Assembly (NCBI RefSeq): GCF_000373485.1
Contig: NZ_KB891586.1
Span: forward strand, 341,355 to 405,354
Reading direction: 5' to 3'
From: Dasania marina DSM 21967
Lineage (GTDB): Bacteria > Pseudomonadota > Gammaproteobacteria > Pseudomonadales > Dasaniaceae
Length of the DNA: 64,000 nucleotides
A program made the position numbers and the translations under genes. The stretch's first letter is position 1. Each line of letters starts with the position of its first letter. Shown piece by piece: positions 27,132 through 36,425 of this stretch. The notes below the pieces were generated by a model. The model saw only the letters and a program-made list of their open reading frames with translations. It searched no databases and was not told the origin of the DNA.

Positions 27132-30100
27132 CGATTTTAAAATATCTTCTGCCGACATAGTATGACTGTATAAATAGCCTTGGTGATAGTCACACTTATT
27201 TTCATCCAGAAACTGTAACTGCTGTTGAGTCTCTACCCCTTCAGCAACAACTTCAATATTTAAGTTATGCGCTAAATCAATCAGAGCTGGCACTATTTTC
27301 TTATCCTGACTCGCACTGTCGGTGCCTTGAATAAAACATTGATCTATCTTTATACCATCTATGGGTAGGTCTCTTAAATAATTTAACGCTGAATAGCCCA
27401 AACCAAAGTCATCCACAGAGAGATAAATACCCAATGCTTTTAAGCTATTTAATACCAGTGCCAAATTTTCAGGCTGGGCAATAATAATACTCTCAGCTAT
27501 TTCTAGGTGTAAGGCTAACGCAGGCAGCTGATATTTTTGTAGCATGCTGGCTATATAAGCCACCGCCCCCTCACTAAACAAAAAACTATGGCTAACATTG
27601 ATACAAACCGGCATAGAGGGCGCCGGCCTATGCTGCTGTAAGGTGGCAGCAAAGCTACAGGCTTTATCCAACACCTGCTGTTCTATAGCCACTAAAAGCC
27701 CTAACTCTTCGGCGCTATCAATAAATGATTCTGGGGATAGCAAGCCTTGCTGAGGATGCTGCCACCTAAGCAAAGCTTCTACTGACACCATATTATGGTC
27801 GCAGCTCATGATAGGCTGGTAATGTAAAATAAACTCATCACGCTTTAGTGCCAGCCGTAAATCGCTGTCTATATGTAATTGTTTGGCGCTATCGACTTGT
27901 AAATCTTTGCTATAAAATTGATAGTTATTTCGGCCTAGGCTTTTCGCTTGATACATAGCTAAATCGGCATTTTTCATTAGATCTGAAATCAATACACCAT
28001 CATCAGGCACCATAGTGACACCTATACTTACAGTCACAACAACCTCTTCATTAGCGAGCTGTATAGGCTGGGATAAGGCGTTAATAATACGCCTAGCTAT
28101 CGTATCGACATAGTCACGTTCCTTATTATTAATATTTTTTAAGATAATCGTGAATTCATCACCCCCTAACCTAGCCACATTATCATTGGCATCAACACAG
28201 GAGGATAAGCGCTCCGCCACAGTAATAAGTAATTGATCACCGGCATCATGCCCTAAAGTGTCGTTGATAATTTTAAACCTATCTAAATCCAAAAACAGCA
28301 AAGCACAAGAGGCCTTACTATCAGCCATTTCTTCAAGTAAACACTCCAGTCCGTCTCTAAATAAACGCCTGTTTTCCAAACCTGTTAATGTGTCGTAATA
28401 GGCCAGCTGTTCCATTTGTTGCTGATGGTTTTTATGCTCAGTGATATCTTCACAAACAGCGACAAAATGCGTTAAGCGACCGATATCATCACGTATAGGT
28501 GAGGTAGACAACAACACCCATACATCATCACCATGCTTGGCATGCAGCTCTAACTCACCATGCCAGCTCTCACCACTATCTATCGCCTGCAACATGGCAC
28601 TGAAGTTTTTATGGCTGTGATCAGCCACTTTAATCTGATAAACATCACCACCCAGCAACTCACTTTCATCATAACCGGTCATAGCAATAAACGTGGGGTT
28701 AACATACTCTATATATTGTTTATTATTCACAATAAACACACCACTGGCGCTATGCTCTACCGCTCTAGATAACATCAATAATTTATGCGCATCTTCTTTA
28801 CGCTCAGTAATATCACATAGCACACCATGGTAATGACTTACCTCGCCATTCTTATCACGATGTATTTTGCTACGTTCCTCAATCCAGCGCCACTCGCCTG
28901 CTTTAGTAACAACCCTATATTCAACAGTGTATTCATTGCTATCTCTAGCATCCTCTGCCGCATTAATGATATCTAAATTATATTGATAGTCTTCTTGAAA
29001 TATTATTTTTCTATAGAGATTTTTATCTTGATAAAAATCTTCAGGACTGTAACCAAACTGAGCTATATTCTCTGAGATAAACTCTACGGGTGAATTGCTG
29101 CCAACGCCCCATTCCACCACAATAAAACGACTACCATTAATAATAGCGTCCATCTCCTCGCGCCGCTCAGCCAATGCCTTATAGCGCTGTTGCGATTTTT
29201 TTCTTTCATCATTCATAATCGCATGGGCCATAATATCGGCCAAACCACCGCAGACAGCTATCTCCTCATTACTCCACCGCCTCTTTTCACCTTTATGATC
29301 CAGATTAATAGCGCCCACCATTTTACCCTGCACACGTATCGCACTTTCCAATGTTGAAGAAATATTTTCAGGAATGTAAAATAGCTCAGCAAAAGAACTG
29401 GCCAAAGGGTCATTTAAGGTATCGTTAATAGCTACCGTACGCCTGCGCCTTAACTCAGTATAAAAAACATCATACAAATCTGCATCATGAGAAAACTGCT
29501 GCAAATTTTCTTCATAGTAATCGCCCTCTAAAATGTAAGAGCTTAACAACCAAGCATGACGCCCTTCATAATCAAACATCCATACACCGGCATTATAAAC
29601 ATTTAACAGCACTGCCATCTTCTTAGTTATTAAATCAGCAACCTTTTGCAAATTACCATTAATAACATCTTTGTGCGTCGCCAACTCAACCAACATTTCC
29701 TGTTTTTTTCTTAACCCTTCTCTAGCTTCTTGTGACCTTTTATCTTCTTCTATGCTCTCATTATTCATTAAAGCCTGAGTTATCTGATCACTCATACTAG
29801 AAACAAAAACAACTTCATCTTCGTCCCACAAACGTACTGTTTCACAATGTTCAACAGCCAATAACCCTAGGGTTTCACCCCGCACCCTAATAGCTACATC
29901 TATACCTGCAGTGATGCTTTTATCACGGATTAACTCGGCAAAACACATAGCTTCATTTTTATCTTTAGAAGAAGCATCAAAAATTATCTGCCTACCGGAG
30001 GTTAATAACTCATAATAGCCTGTAGAGTCTTTTAATCGATAGGGTTTATCTCTGTGATAATAACCTCTGGAGTTATCATAACCTTGCTCGATATTGATAT

Positions 30101-32180
30101 AACTACTTTCTTGGTCAAGCCACCACACTTCGGCTCGCTGACAACCCAATGCATCAACAACATTTTTGCATATCGCTTTTATTACCCCGCCAACATCCCC
30201 ACTTGACAACTGCGAGCTAACAGCTATAGAAGAGAGTAAAATATTTTTATGATGCATTCTCGTTATTCGTTCCTGCTCTTGCTCTAATCGTAATATTTTT
30301 TCCTGCTCTTGTTGCCTATAGGATTTATTGGCTAGCATAAAGCCAATAATGTCAGCCACCGTACCATGAAATGCTATTTCATCTGCCGTCCACTCTCTAA
30401 TATTTCCATAGTGCTCTACATTCAATATACCCACAATTTTTGCATGCAAACGTATGGCGCTATCCATAGATGAAGCAATGCCATATACATTCTGCTCTTC
30501 ATCTAAAAACTCCGAGGTCCTACTATCATTTTTCGCATCATCAGCGGCAATAGTTTTCTCTTTTTTTAATGATTTAAAAAACCGAGGGTAATTTTCTTGC
30601 GTATAGCTAACATCCACATAATGACGATTATTTGAACGCTCATAATAATCAACGCACGTAAGTTTATTAGCATCACTATCACTGAGCCAAACACCACAAC
30701 CTTCAACACCCAAGGTTTTGCTGACTAGTTCGTTAATATAATGTATCGCTTTTTCTACATTATTAGCGGCCACTATCCTGGAATCTAATGACAACTCGCT
30801 GACCACCTTTTGCAAATGGCCAGCATAAATAACTTGCTCGTTGATTTTTCTCTCGGCATCTTTAAGCTTTGAGTTAATAATCAACTGCGACAGCTGTGCC
30901 GACAGCTCATGAACAACAGCTTCTTCATGAGGCTGCCAGCGATAGGAACTATCGCTTTTCTCTAAAACAAGAACTGCTTGTATATCACCGGCAATATAGA
31001 CGGCACTTTCTAATACCGAAAAAAGCGTACCTTGATGTTGAAAAAGACCTTGGCATACCGATCTAGAATCAAACTCACTCGCCGCCACCTTCGACACCGA
31101 AGCAAGCTCGTGCATATACGTTAACGGGCATACCTCTTTATTAGCATTTCCAGCAGCTATATATTTTTTTCTTTTATTATCATATCTGCCATCAAGACTG
31201 AAACATTGTTCCGCTTCATTCTTTAACCAAAAATTAGCTGCGGAAGCGTTAAAAAAACAAGCAATTTTCTTTAAGGTATATTTTAATGCCGAGACATAAT
31301 AGCCCTGTCTAAAATCAGATTGATTAACCAACTCCATGATTAGTGCTTGCTGCTCTCTATCGCGCTGCTTCTGCAAGATAAAGTCATCACTTAACAGCCT
31401 ATACTGTTCGTTACGCAAAACTTCCGCCAACAGGACTGATATATGGCCATGAAAAGCGACTTCATCACTCGCCCATATGTGGTTAATCCTGCAATGCTCA
31501 CTGCTCAGTATGCCAACAATTTCACCATCCACTTTAATAGGGCTATCCAGCGTTGAGGTGATGTCGTAACGCTCTATTTCTCCTGCGAACTCATGCTTAA
31601 TTAAATTTGTGAGCGTCCCGCCTTCTTCCACCAGTGTTCTTACCTCTAATAAGTCAGAAAAAAACTGCGGATAATCATTGATGTGGTAATTATCTTCCGG
31701 GGCGTGACTTTTTTTACTCAGGGTGTATTCATCATGGGCAACCAGTAAGTCTTTTTCTTGGTTAAAAAACCAAACCCCGTTGTATTCGGTATTAAGCACT
31801 TCAGCCACGGCCTCAGTAATCAAGATTATAGCCTGCCGCGTATTACCGGTTTTAATATCAGGGTGCGTACTCAGGCGTTTGAGCACTTCATCTTGCTGAC
31901 GCTCACGCTGCTGCTGTTTACTTTTGGGGCTATCCGACAGATTAAACTCTAAATCTAAGGCCTTGATAACCTGCAGCACCTTACCCATCTCAACAGTAGA
32001 CTTGCCGTTTTCCAGCTCGGATAAAAACCTAACACCCACATGACAAAGTTCTGCAACTTCAGCCTGCGTCAAACCTTTAGCTCTGCGAAAGGTTTGTATT
32101 TTTTTACCGAACTCAATAAAAAAGTGATCACTCTCAACGCTAGCGAGGCTAGATATAGTCATATAGCGGTCTTTACCCAT
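27126..32180 (-). CDS. Giant HTH-GAF-PAS-GGDEF-EAL c-di-GMP protein
   Basis: A 1684-residue soluble protein with no membrane span. Domains in order: HipB-type XRE helix-turn-helix (residues 22-80, GLTQAEVAELCHVGVRFLSELE); five GAF-like modules over about 110-1010; two PAS/PAC modules (about 1025-1145 and 1155-1270); GGDEF domain with intact GGDEF at 1339-1343; EAL domain with EAL at 1468-1470 plus DDFGLGYSAL and EGVET. The inhibitory RxxD site before GGDEF is DAND here, so product inhibition is probably absent. Both catalytic motifs look intact, so it could make or degrade c-di-GMP. The start may be M1 or M7; neither has a strong ribosome-binding site. Confidence 0.9.
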   Translation of the reverse strand: MGKDRYMTISSLASVESDHFFIEFGKKIQTFRRAKGLTQAEVAELCHVGVRFLSELENGKSTVEMGKVLQVIKALDLEFNLSDSPKSKQQQRERQQDEVLKRLSTHPDIKTGNTRQAIILITEAVAEVLNTEYNGVWFFNQEKDLLVAHDEYTLSKKSHAPEDNYHINDYPQFFSDLLEVRTLVEEGGTLTNLIKHEFAGEIERYDITSTLDSPIKVDGEIVGILSSEHCRINHIWASDEVAFHGHISVLLAEVLRNEQYRLLSDDFILQKQRDREQQALIMELVNQSDFRQGYYVSALKYTLKKIACFFNASAANFWLKNEAEQCFSLDGRYDNKRKKYIAAGNANKEVCPLTYMHELASVSKVAASEFDSRSVCQGLFQHQGTLFSVLESAVYIAGDIQAVLVLEKSDSSYRWQPHEEAVVHELSAQLSQLIINSKLKDAERKINEQVIYAGHLQKVVSELSLDSRIVAANNVEKAIHYINELVSKTLGVEGCGVWLSDSDANKLTCVDYYERSNNRHYVDVSYTQENYPRFFKSLKKEKTIAADDAKNDSRTSEFLDEEQNVYGIASSMDSAIRLHAKIVGILNVEHYGNIREWTADEIAFHGTVADIIGFMLANKSYRQQEQEKILRLEQEQERITRMHHKNILLSSIAVSSQLSSGDVGGVIKAICKNVVDALGCQRAEVWWLDQESSYINIEQGYDNSRGYYHRDKPYRLKDSTGYYELLTSGRQIIFDASSKDKNEAMCFAELIRDKSITAGIDVAIRVRGETLGLLAVEHCETVRLWDEDEVVFVSSMSDQITQALMNNESIEEDKRSQEAREGLRKKQEMLVELATHKDVINGNLQKVADLITKKMAVLLNVYNAGVWMFDYEGRHAWLLSSYILEGDYYEENLQQFSHDADLYDVFYTELRRRRTVAINDTLNDPLASSFAELFYIPENISSTLESAIRVQGKMVGAINLDHKGEKRRWSNEEIAVCGGLADIMAHAIMNDERKKSQQRYKALAERREEMDAIINGSRFIVVEWGVGSNSPVEFISENIAQFGYSPEDFYQDKNLYRKIIFQEDYQYNLDIINAAEDARDSNEYTVEYRVVTKAGEWRWIEERSKIHRDKNGEVSHYHGVLCDITERKEDAHKLLMLSRAVEHSASGVFIVNNKQYIEYVNPTFIAMTGYDESELLGGDVYQIKVADHSHKNFSAMLQAIDSGESWHGELELHAKHGDDVWVLLSTSPIRDDIGRLTHFVAVCEDITEHKNHQQQMEQLAYYDTLTGLENRRLFRDGLECLLEEMADSKASCALLFLDLDRFKIINDTLGHDAGDQLLITVAERLSSCVDANDNVARLGGDEFTIILKNINNKERDYVDTIARRIINALSQPIQLANEEVVVTVSIGVTMVPDDGVLISDLMKNADLAMYQAKSLGRNNYQFYSKDLQVDSAKQLHIDSDLRLALKRDEFILHYQPIMSCDHNMVSVEALLRWQHPQQGLLSPESFIDSAEELGLLVAIEQQVLDKACSFAATLQQHRPAPSMPVCINVSHSFLFSEGAVAYIASMLQKYQLPALALHLEIAESIIIAQPENLALVLNSLKALGIYLSVDDFGLGYSALNYLRDLPIDGIKIDQCFIQGTDSASQDKKIVPALIDLAHNLNIEVVAEGVETQQQLQFLDENKCDYHQGYLYSHTMSAEDILKSL

Positions 32181-32426
32181 ATTATTTTAATATCGATTAC
32201 AACTTACCCGTACGGGATAATTTTCAGTGTAGCAGTAGATAAGATATCTGTAGGAATAAAAGCTAAATAGCTACGGCGACCTGAAAACACAGATAATAAG
32301 CAAGGTTATAGCGTTTTTTATTCACATTCCCGAATATCGCTGCACTCCACGCTTGTACACCTTAGCTTTTGGATAAACCGCAAGGCCTGCTAAACTACTT
32401 CAAAACATGCCACATCGGAACTTGTA

Positions 32427-33413
32427 ATGACCCAAGCCGCAGATAGCAACAGCAGCCACTCCCTGAGAAAAGCCATACCCGTAGGCCTCAGCGCCTGCTT
32501 GGCCGGCCAGCCAGTACGTTATAACGGCGGCCATAGCCAATCACGATTATGCCTAGACACCTTAAGTCAGCACTTCGACTTTAAAACCTTCTGCCCCGAA
32601 GTGGCGGCAGGCTTTGGCACGCCTAGGCCCACCATGCGCTTAACCGGCGACCCCGCCAACCCGCGCCTACAGCTTAGTAATGATGATCAACAAGATTTTA
32701 CCGAGCAACTACAACAGGGTTTTAGCGAGCAACTGGCGCAATTTGAGCACTTGGATGGTTATATATTGATGAAGAACTCGCCCAGCTGCGGCTTAAAGCG
32801 CATCAAGATTTATCAAGCCAATGGCTATCCACACACAGAACGAGGCCAAGGCCTGTTTACCGCAGCCTTAATAGAACGCTACCCATTGCTGCCAGTAGAA
32901 GAAGAAGGCCGCCTACAAGACCCTCATCTGCGCGAAAACTTTATTTTGCGGGTCTATGCCCATCACAACTTCAGAGCCGACGTTAGCTTGGCACCCAGCC
33001 ATCACACGCTATTACAATTTCACAGCAGCTATAAATATGTGCTGATGGCGCACAACCAACCACTATACCGCGAGCTGGGACGCATGCTAACCAACGCCAA
33101 GCAAAGCGATCTCAGCCCATTAATGGCGCAATATTTCAGCCTATTTATGCAAGCCTTAAGCGAGCCAGCAACGGTCAAAAACCACTGCAATACCTTGCTA
33201 CATATTTTAGGATACTTAAAAAAATCCGTGCCTTCCGAGGCCAGACAACATATCGCCGCCGTAATACACAAATACCGTGTAGGGCAATTGCCACTAGTCA
33301 CTCCCATGACCTTGCTGAAACACTATATAGAGCAGTTCGGCAGCGACTATATAAAAGGCCAACGCTATTTTGAGCCTTACCCAGAAACGCTATGCCTCAG
33401 CAATAACATATAA
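32427..33413 (+). CDS. DUF523-DUF1722 fusion protein (YbgA/TudS-like)
   Basis: A 328-residue two-domain protein. The DUF523 domain (residues 15-160) contains the cysteine motifs SACLAG, CPEV and NSPSCGLKR; in related TudS proteins such cysteines bind an Fe-S cluster used in thiouracil desulfuration. The DUF1722 domain (about 190-315) matches E. coli YbgA (HHTLLQFHSSYKYVLMAHNQ). The next gene, photolyase, begins 15 bases downstream, as YbgA lies next to phrB in E. coli. A role in repair of modified bases is inference. Confidence 0.85.
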   Translation: MTQAADSNSSHSLRKAIPVGLSACLAGQPVRYNGGHSQSRLCLDTLSQHFDFKTFCPEVAAGFGTPRPTMRLTGDPANPRLQLSNDDQQDFTEQLQQGFSEQLAQFEHLDGYILMKNSPSCGLKRIKIYQANGYPHTERGQGLFTAALIERYPLLPVEEEGRLQDPHLRENFILRVYAHHNFRADVSLAPSHHTLLQFHSSYKYVLMAHNQPLYRELGRMLTNAKQSDLSPLMAQYFSLFMQALSEPATVKNHCNTLLHILGYLKKSVPSEARQHIAAVIHKYRVGQLPLVTPMTLLKHYIEQFGSDYIKGQRYFEPYPETLCLSNNI

Positions 33414-33428
33414 GCGTCCCCTACCACT

Positions 33429-34859
33429 ATGCCTACAACAACTATGCCCACACCCATAGCCATACACTGGTTCAGACAAGATCTGCGCCTAGCGGATAAC
33501 CCCTCACTTCAGTACGCAGCCCAACAGGGCAGCGTATTACCCATTTATATTTTGGATGAGATAAATGCAGCCGAGCAGGCTACTACAGGCGCAGCGCGCT
33601 GCTGGCTGCACCATTCACTGCAAGCCCTCAACGACAGCCTAGGCGGCAAACTACAACTCTACCGCGGCGACGCCAAACGCATTATTGCCCAGCTCTGCCA
33701 GCAGCATGCGGTGACCAGCATCAACTGGAACCGCTGCTACGAACCCTGGCGCATAGGCCGTGACAAAGCCATAAAGGCCGAACTACAACAGGCAGGCATA
33801 GACTGCCACAGCCACAATGGCTCACTACTATGGGAACCTTGGCAAACGCTAAAAGCCGATGGCAGCGCCTATAAAGTGTTTACCCCCTATTACAAAAACG
33901 CCAGGCTCAACGGGCCAACGATACGCCAACCACTGGCCGCACCCAAAAACCTTAAGCTAGCGACGGGGGATTTTGGCGCGCAAAGCATCACCGAGCTAGC
34001 ACTACTACCCAAGCAAAACTGGCACAGCCCACTGCTAGCACATTGGGCGGTAGGTGAAGCCGGCGCGCAAAAAGCCTTACACCGTTTTATAGAACGCGGG
34101 TTAAACGGTTACAAAGAGGGCCGAGACTTTCCAGCCCAAGAACATGTGTCGCGCTTATCCCCTCACTTACACTGGGGCGAAATCTCACCGCAACAAGCTT
34201 GGCACTACAGCCAACTGGCGGGTGACAACGTAGACGTAGCCCACTTTCACAACGAGCTAGCCTGGCGCGACTTTTCCCACGGCATGCTCTACCACTATCC
34301 CGACCTGCCCCACCGCAACTGGCAAAGTAAATTTGACCGCTTTGCTTGGCAGCACAATGACGAGCTACTAAAGGCATGGCAGCAAGGCCGCACCGGCTAC
34401 CCCATTATTGATGCCGGTATGCGCGAGCTATGGCAAACCGGTTATATGCACAACCGCGTGCGTATGTTGGTAGGCTCTTTTTTAGTTAAAAACCTGTTGA
34501 TTGATTGGCGCCACGGCGAGCGTTGGTTTTGGCAAACCTTGGTAGATGCCGACTTGGCCAACAACAGCGCCAGCTGGCAGTGGGTGGCAGGTTGCGGTGC
34601 TGATGCCGCCCCTTACTTTCGCATTTTTAACCCGGTGATTCAGGGCGAAAGGTTTGACCGCGATGGCAGCTATACCCGACGCTATGTACCCGAGTTGGCG
34701 GCACTACCTAACAAATATCTATTTAAACCTTGGCTAGCCAGCCCCGAGATACTGCAAAAAGCAGGCGTTGTTTTGGGTGAAAGCTACCCCCAACCCATCA
34801 TCGACTTAAAATTATCACGCGAATTAGCCCTAGATAGCTTAAAAGCGCTGTCGCCATAA
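33429..34859 (+). CDS. phrB: Deoxyribodipyrimidine photolyase
   Basis: A 476-residue class I CPD photolyase that uses blue light and reduced FAD to split cyclobutane pyrimidine dimers. The N-terminal antenna-binding domain opens AIHWFRQDLRLADNPSL. The C-terminal FAD-binding domain contains ELAWRDFSHGMLYHYP, GYPIIDAGMRELWQTGYMHNR and DADLANNSASWQWVAG. The tryptophan residues of the electron-transfer chain appear conserved. The start may instead be at codon 6 (MPTPIAIHW). It is probably co-transcribed with the DUF523 gene just upstream. Confidence 0.94.
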   Translation: MPTTTMPTPIAIHWFRQDLRLADNPSLQYAAQQGSVLPIYILDEINAAEQATTGAARCWLHHSLQALNDSLGGKLQLYRGDAKRIIAQLCQQHAVTSINWNRCYEPWRIGRDKAIKAELQQAGIDCHSHNGSLLWEPWQTLKADGSAYKVFTPYYKNARLNGPTIRQPLAAPKNLKLATGDFGAQSITELALLPKQNWHSPLLAHWAVGEAGAQKALHRFIERGLNGYKEGRDFPAQEHVSRLSPHLHWGEISPQQAWHYSQLAGDNVDVAHFHNELAWRDFSHGMLYHYPDLPHRNWQSKFDRFAWQHNDELLKAWQQGRTGYPIIDAGMRELWQTGYMHNRVRMLVGSFLVKNLLIDWRHGERWFWQTLVDADLANNSASWQWVAGCGADAAPYFRIFNPVIQGERFDRDGSYTRRYVPELAALPNKYLFKPWLASPEILQKAGVVLGESYPQPIIDLKLSRELALDSLKALSP

Positions 34860-35347
34860 ATTGGCGTAGCGCTTAAAAAGCCAACAACAATAACCGCAAG
34901 AAACAGCACGTTTCCCCTAAAAAGTCACAAAAACAACCATTTTTACAGTCTTTTTTTATCAGTCATTTAGCCTGATTGTTTCTATATAGCTATTAATAAT
35001 ATGACTTTTCCCCTATTTCGCCCCCCGATAGGCCGTAGTAACCCCACCACAATAGCCCTTTTACGCTAGTTTTTGTTCGATTTATAATCAGCAGCCGTCA
35101 ACAATCAACATTCACCAAAAAAATAGCGAACATTTACAGTGGTTATAATGGTGTGTAGTATTCGTGACACTGTATTTATCAGGAATCAATAAAACAGTAT
35201 ATAAACCCGTTGTTCTTCAACGAAGACAATAGGGCCGTTTTTTTCTGGTAGAGTCATTTCAGTTAAAAAAAGACCACCCCATACCACCCCCAGTATCGGG
35301 TTCGTTTTAACCATAACAATTAAAAAATAAAAACTAAGGACACATAC
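34860..35347. other. Long intergenic region upstream of CoA-ester lyase gene
   Basis: About 490 AT-rich bases with no gene. It probably holds the promoter for the downstream CoA-ester lyase gene; a TATAAT-like hexamer occurs near 35145, without a convincing -35 at standard spacing. The long distance to the ATG suggests a long leader or several regulatory sites, but no recognisable riboswitch was found. Confidence 0.4.
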
Positions 35348-36307
35348 ATGGCTGTTAAAAATAGATTACACCGCAGTGAGCTTGCCGTACCAGGTAGTAA
35401 CCTACGCATGCTTGAAAAAGCACCCTCCTCCGGTGCCGACGTGGTCTTTCTCGATTTAGAAGATGCGGTAGCCCCCGACGACAAAGAACAGGCGCGTATC
35501 AACGTCATCAACGCCCTAAACAATTACGACTGGTCCAAGTGCGCCGTCTCGGTTCGTATCAACGGCTTAGACACCCACTACATGTATAGGGATTTGGTAG
35601 ACGTGATGGAACAGGCCGGCGACAAGCTGGACACCATCTTAATACCCAAAGTAGGCTCCGCCGCCGACGTGCATTTAGTCGCCACCCTAATGGAGCAAAT
35701 TGAAGCAGCCATGGGCCACAAGCAAGTTAACATCCACGTGCTCATCGAAACTGCCCAAGGCATGTACAACGTCGATGAAATAGCCGCCGCCTGCCCCCAG
35801 CGTATGGAAGCCATGGTATTTGGCGTGGCCGACTACGCCGCCTCTATACGCGCCCGCACCACCCAAATAGGCGGCGCTAACGCCAACTACCAAGTGCTAT
35901 CTGGCGAGCCTAACGATGCCAACCGCCAATATTTTTGGGGCGACCCATGGCACTACGCCATCTCACGCATGGTAGTAGCCTGCCGCGCCAACGGCCTGCG
36001 CCCAATCGATGGCCCCTTTGGCGCCATAGACGACCCCGAGGCCTTTAGAGCCGCCGCCAATGCCGCCGCCGCGTTGGGTGTGGAAGGTAAGTGGGCGATA
36101 CACCCCTCGCAAATTGAACTGGCCAACGAAATTTACACCCCCAGTGACGCCGAGCTAACACGCGCCACCCGGATTTTAGAAATGATGAAAGAAGCAGCAA
36201 AAGCAGGCAAAGGTGCCGTCACCTTAGATGGGCGTTTAATCGATGCCGCATCGATACGCCAAGCTGAAGTTGTGGTGGCACAACACCAGCAAATCACCAA
36301 TCGCTAA
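35348..36307 (+). CDS. HpcH/HpaI-family CoA-ester lyase (malyl/citramalyl-CoA type)
   Basis: A 319-residue TIM-barrel lyase of the citrate-lyase-beta family. Key features are SELAVPGSN near the N-terminus, VVFLDLEDAVAP with the acidic pair, IPKVGSA, LIETAQGM and the C-terminal KWAIHPSQIE. Members cleave malyl-CoA, methylmalyl-CoA or citramalyl-CoA; the length and GPFGAIDDPEAF block favour the malyl/methylmalyl group over CitE. AAGGA precedes the ATG. The adjacent class III CoA-transferase would supply the CoA ester. The exact substrate is not determinable here. Confidence 0.82.
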   Translation: MAVKNRLHRSELAVPGSNLRMLEKAPSSGADVVFLDLEDAVAPDDKEQARINVINALNNYDWSKCAVSVRINGLDTHYMYRDLVDVMEQAGDKLDTILIPKVGSAADVHLVATLMEQIEAAMGHKQVNIHVLIETAQGMYNVDEIAAACPQRMEAMVFGVADYAASIRARTTQIGGANANYQVLSGEPNDANRQYFWGDPWHYAISRMVVACRANGLRPIDGPFGAIDDPEAFRAAANAAAALGVEGKWAIHPSQIELANEIYTPSDAELTRATRILEMMKEAAKAGKGAVTLDGRLIDAASIRQAEVVVAQHQQITNR

Positions 36308-36425
36308 TCACTCAATAGCGTTTGCGTAGCTACCCCAACAAGTAGCCTGCAAGTAGACACCCCAACAATAAGTGACTCGTCTTGCCCCCCGCAACGGGTC
36401 ACATACAAAAAACGGGAGATACTCT

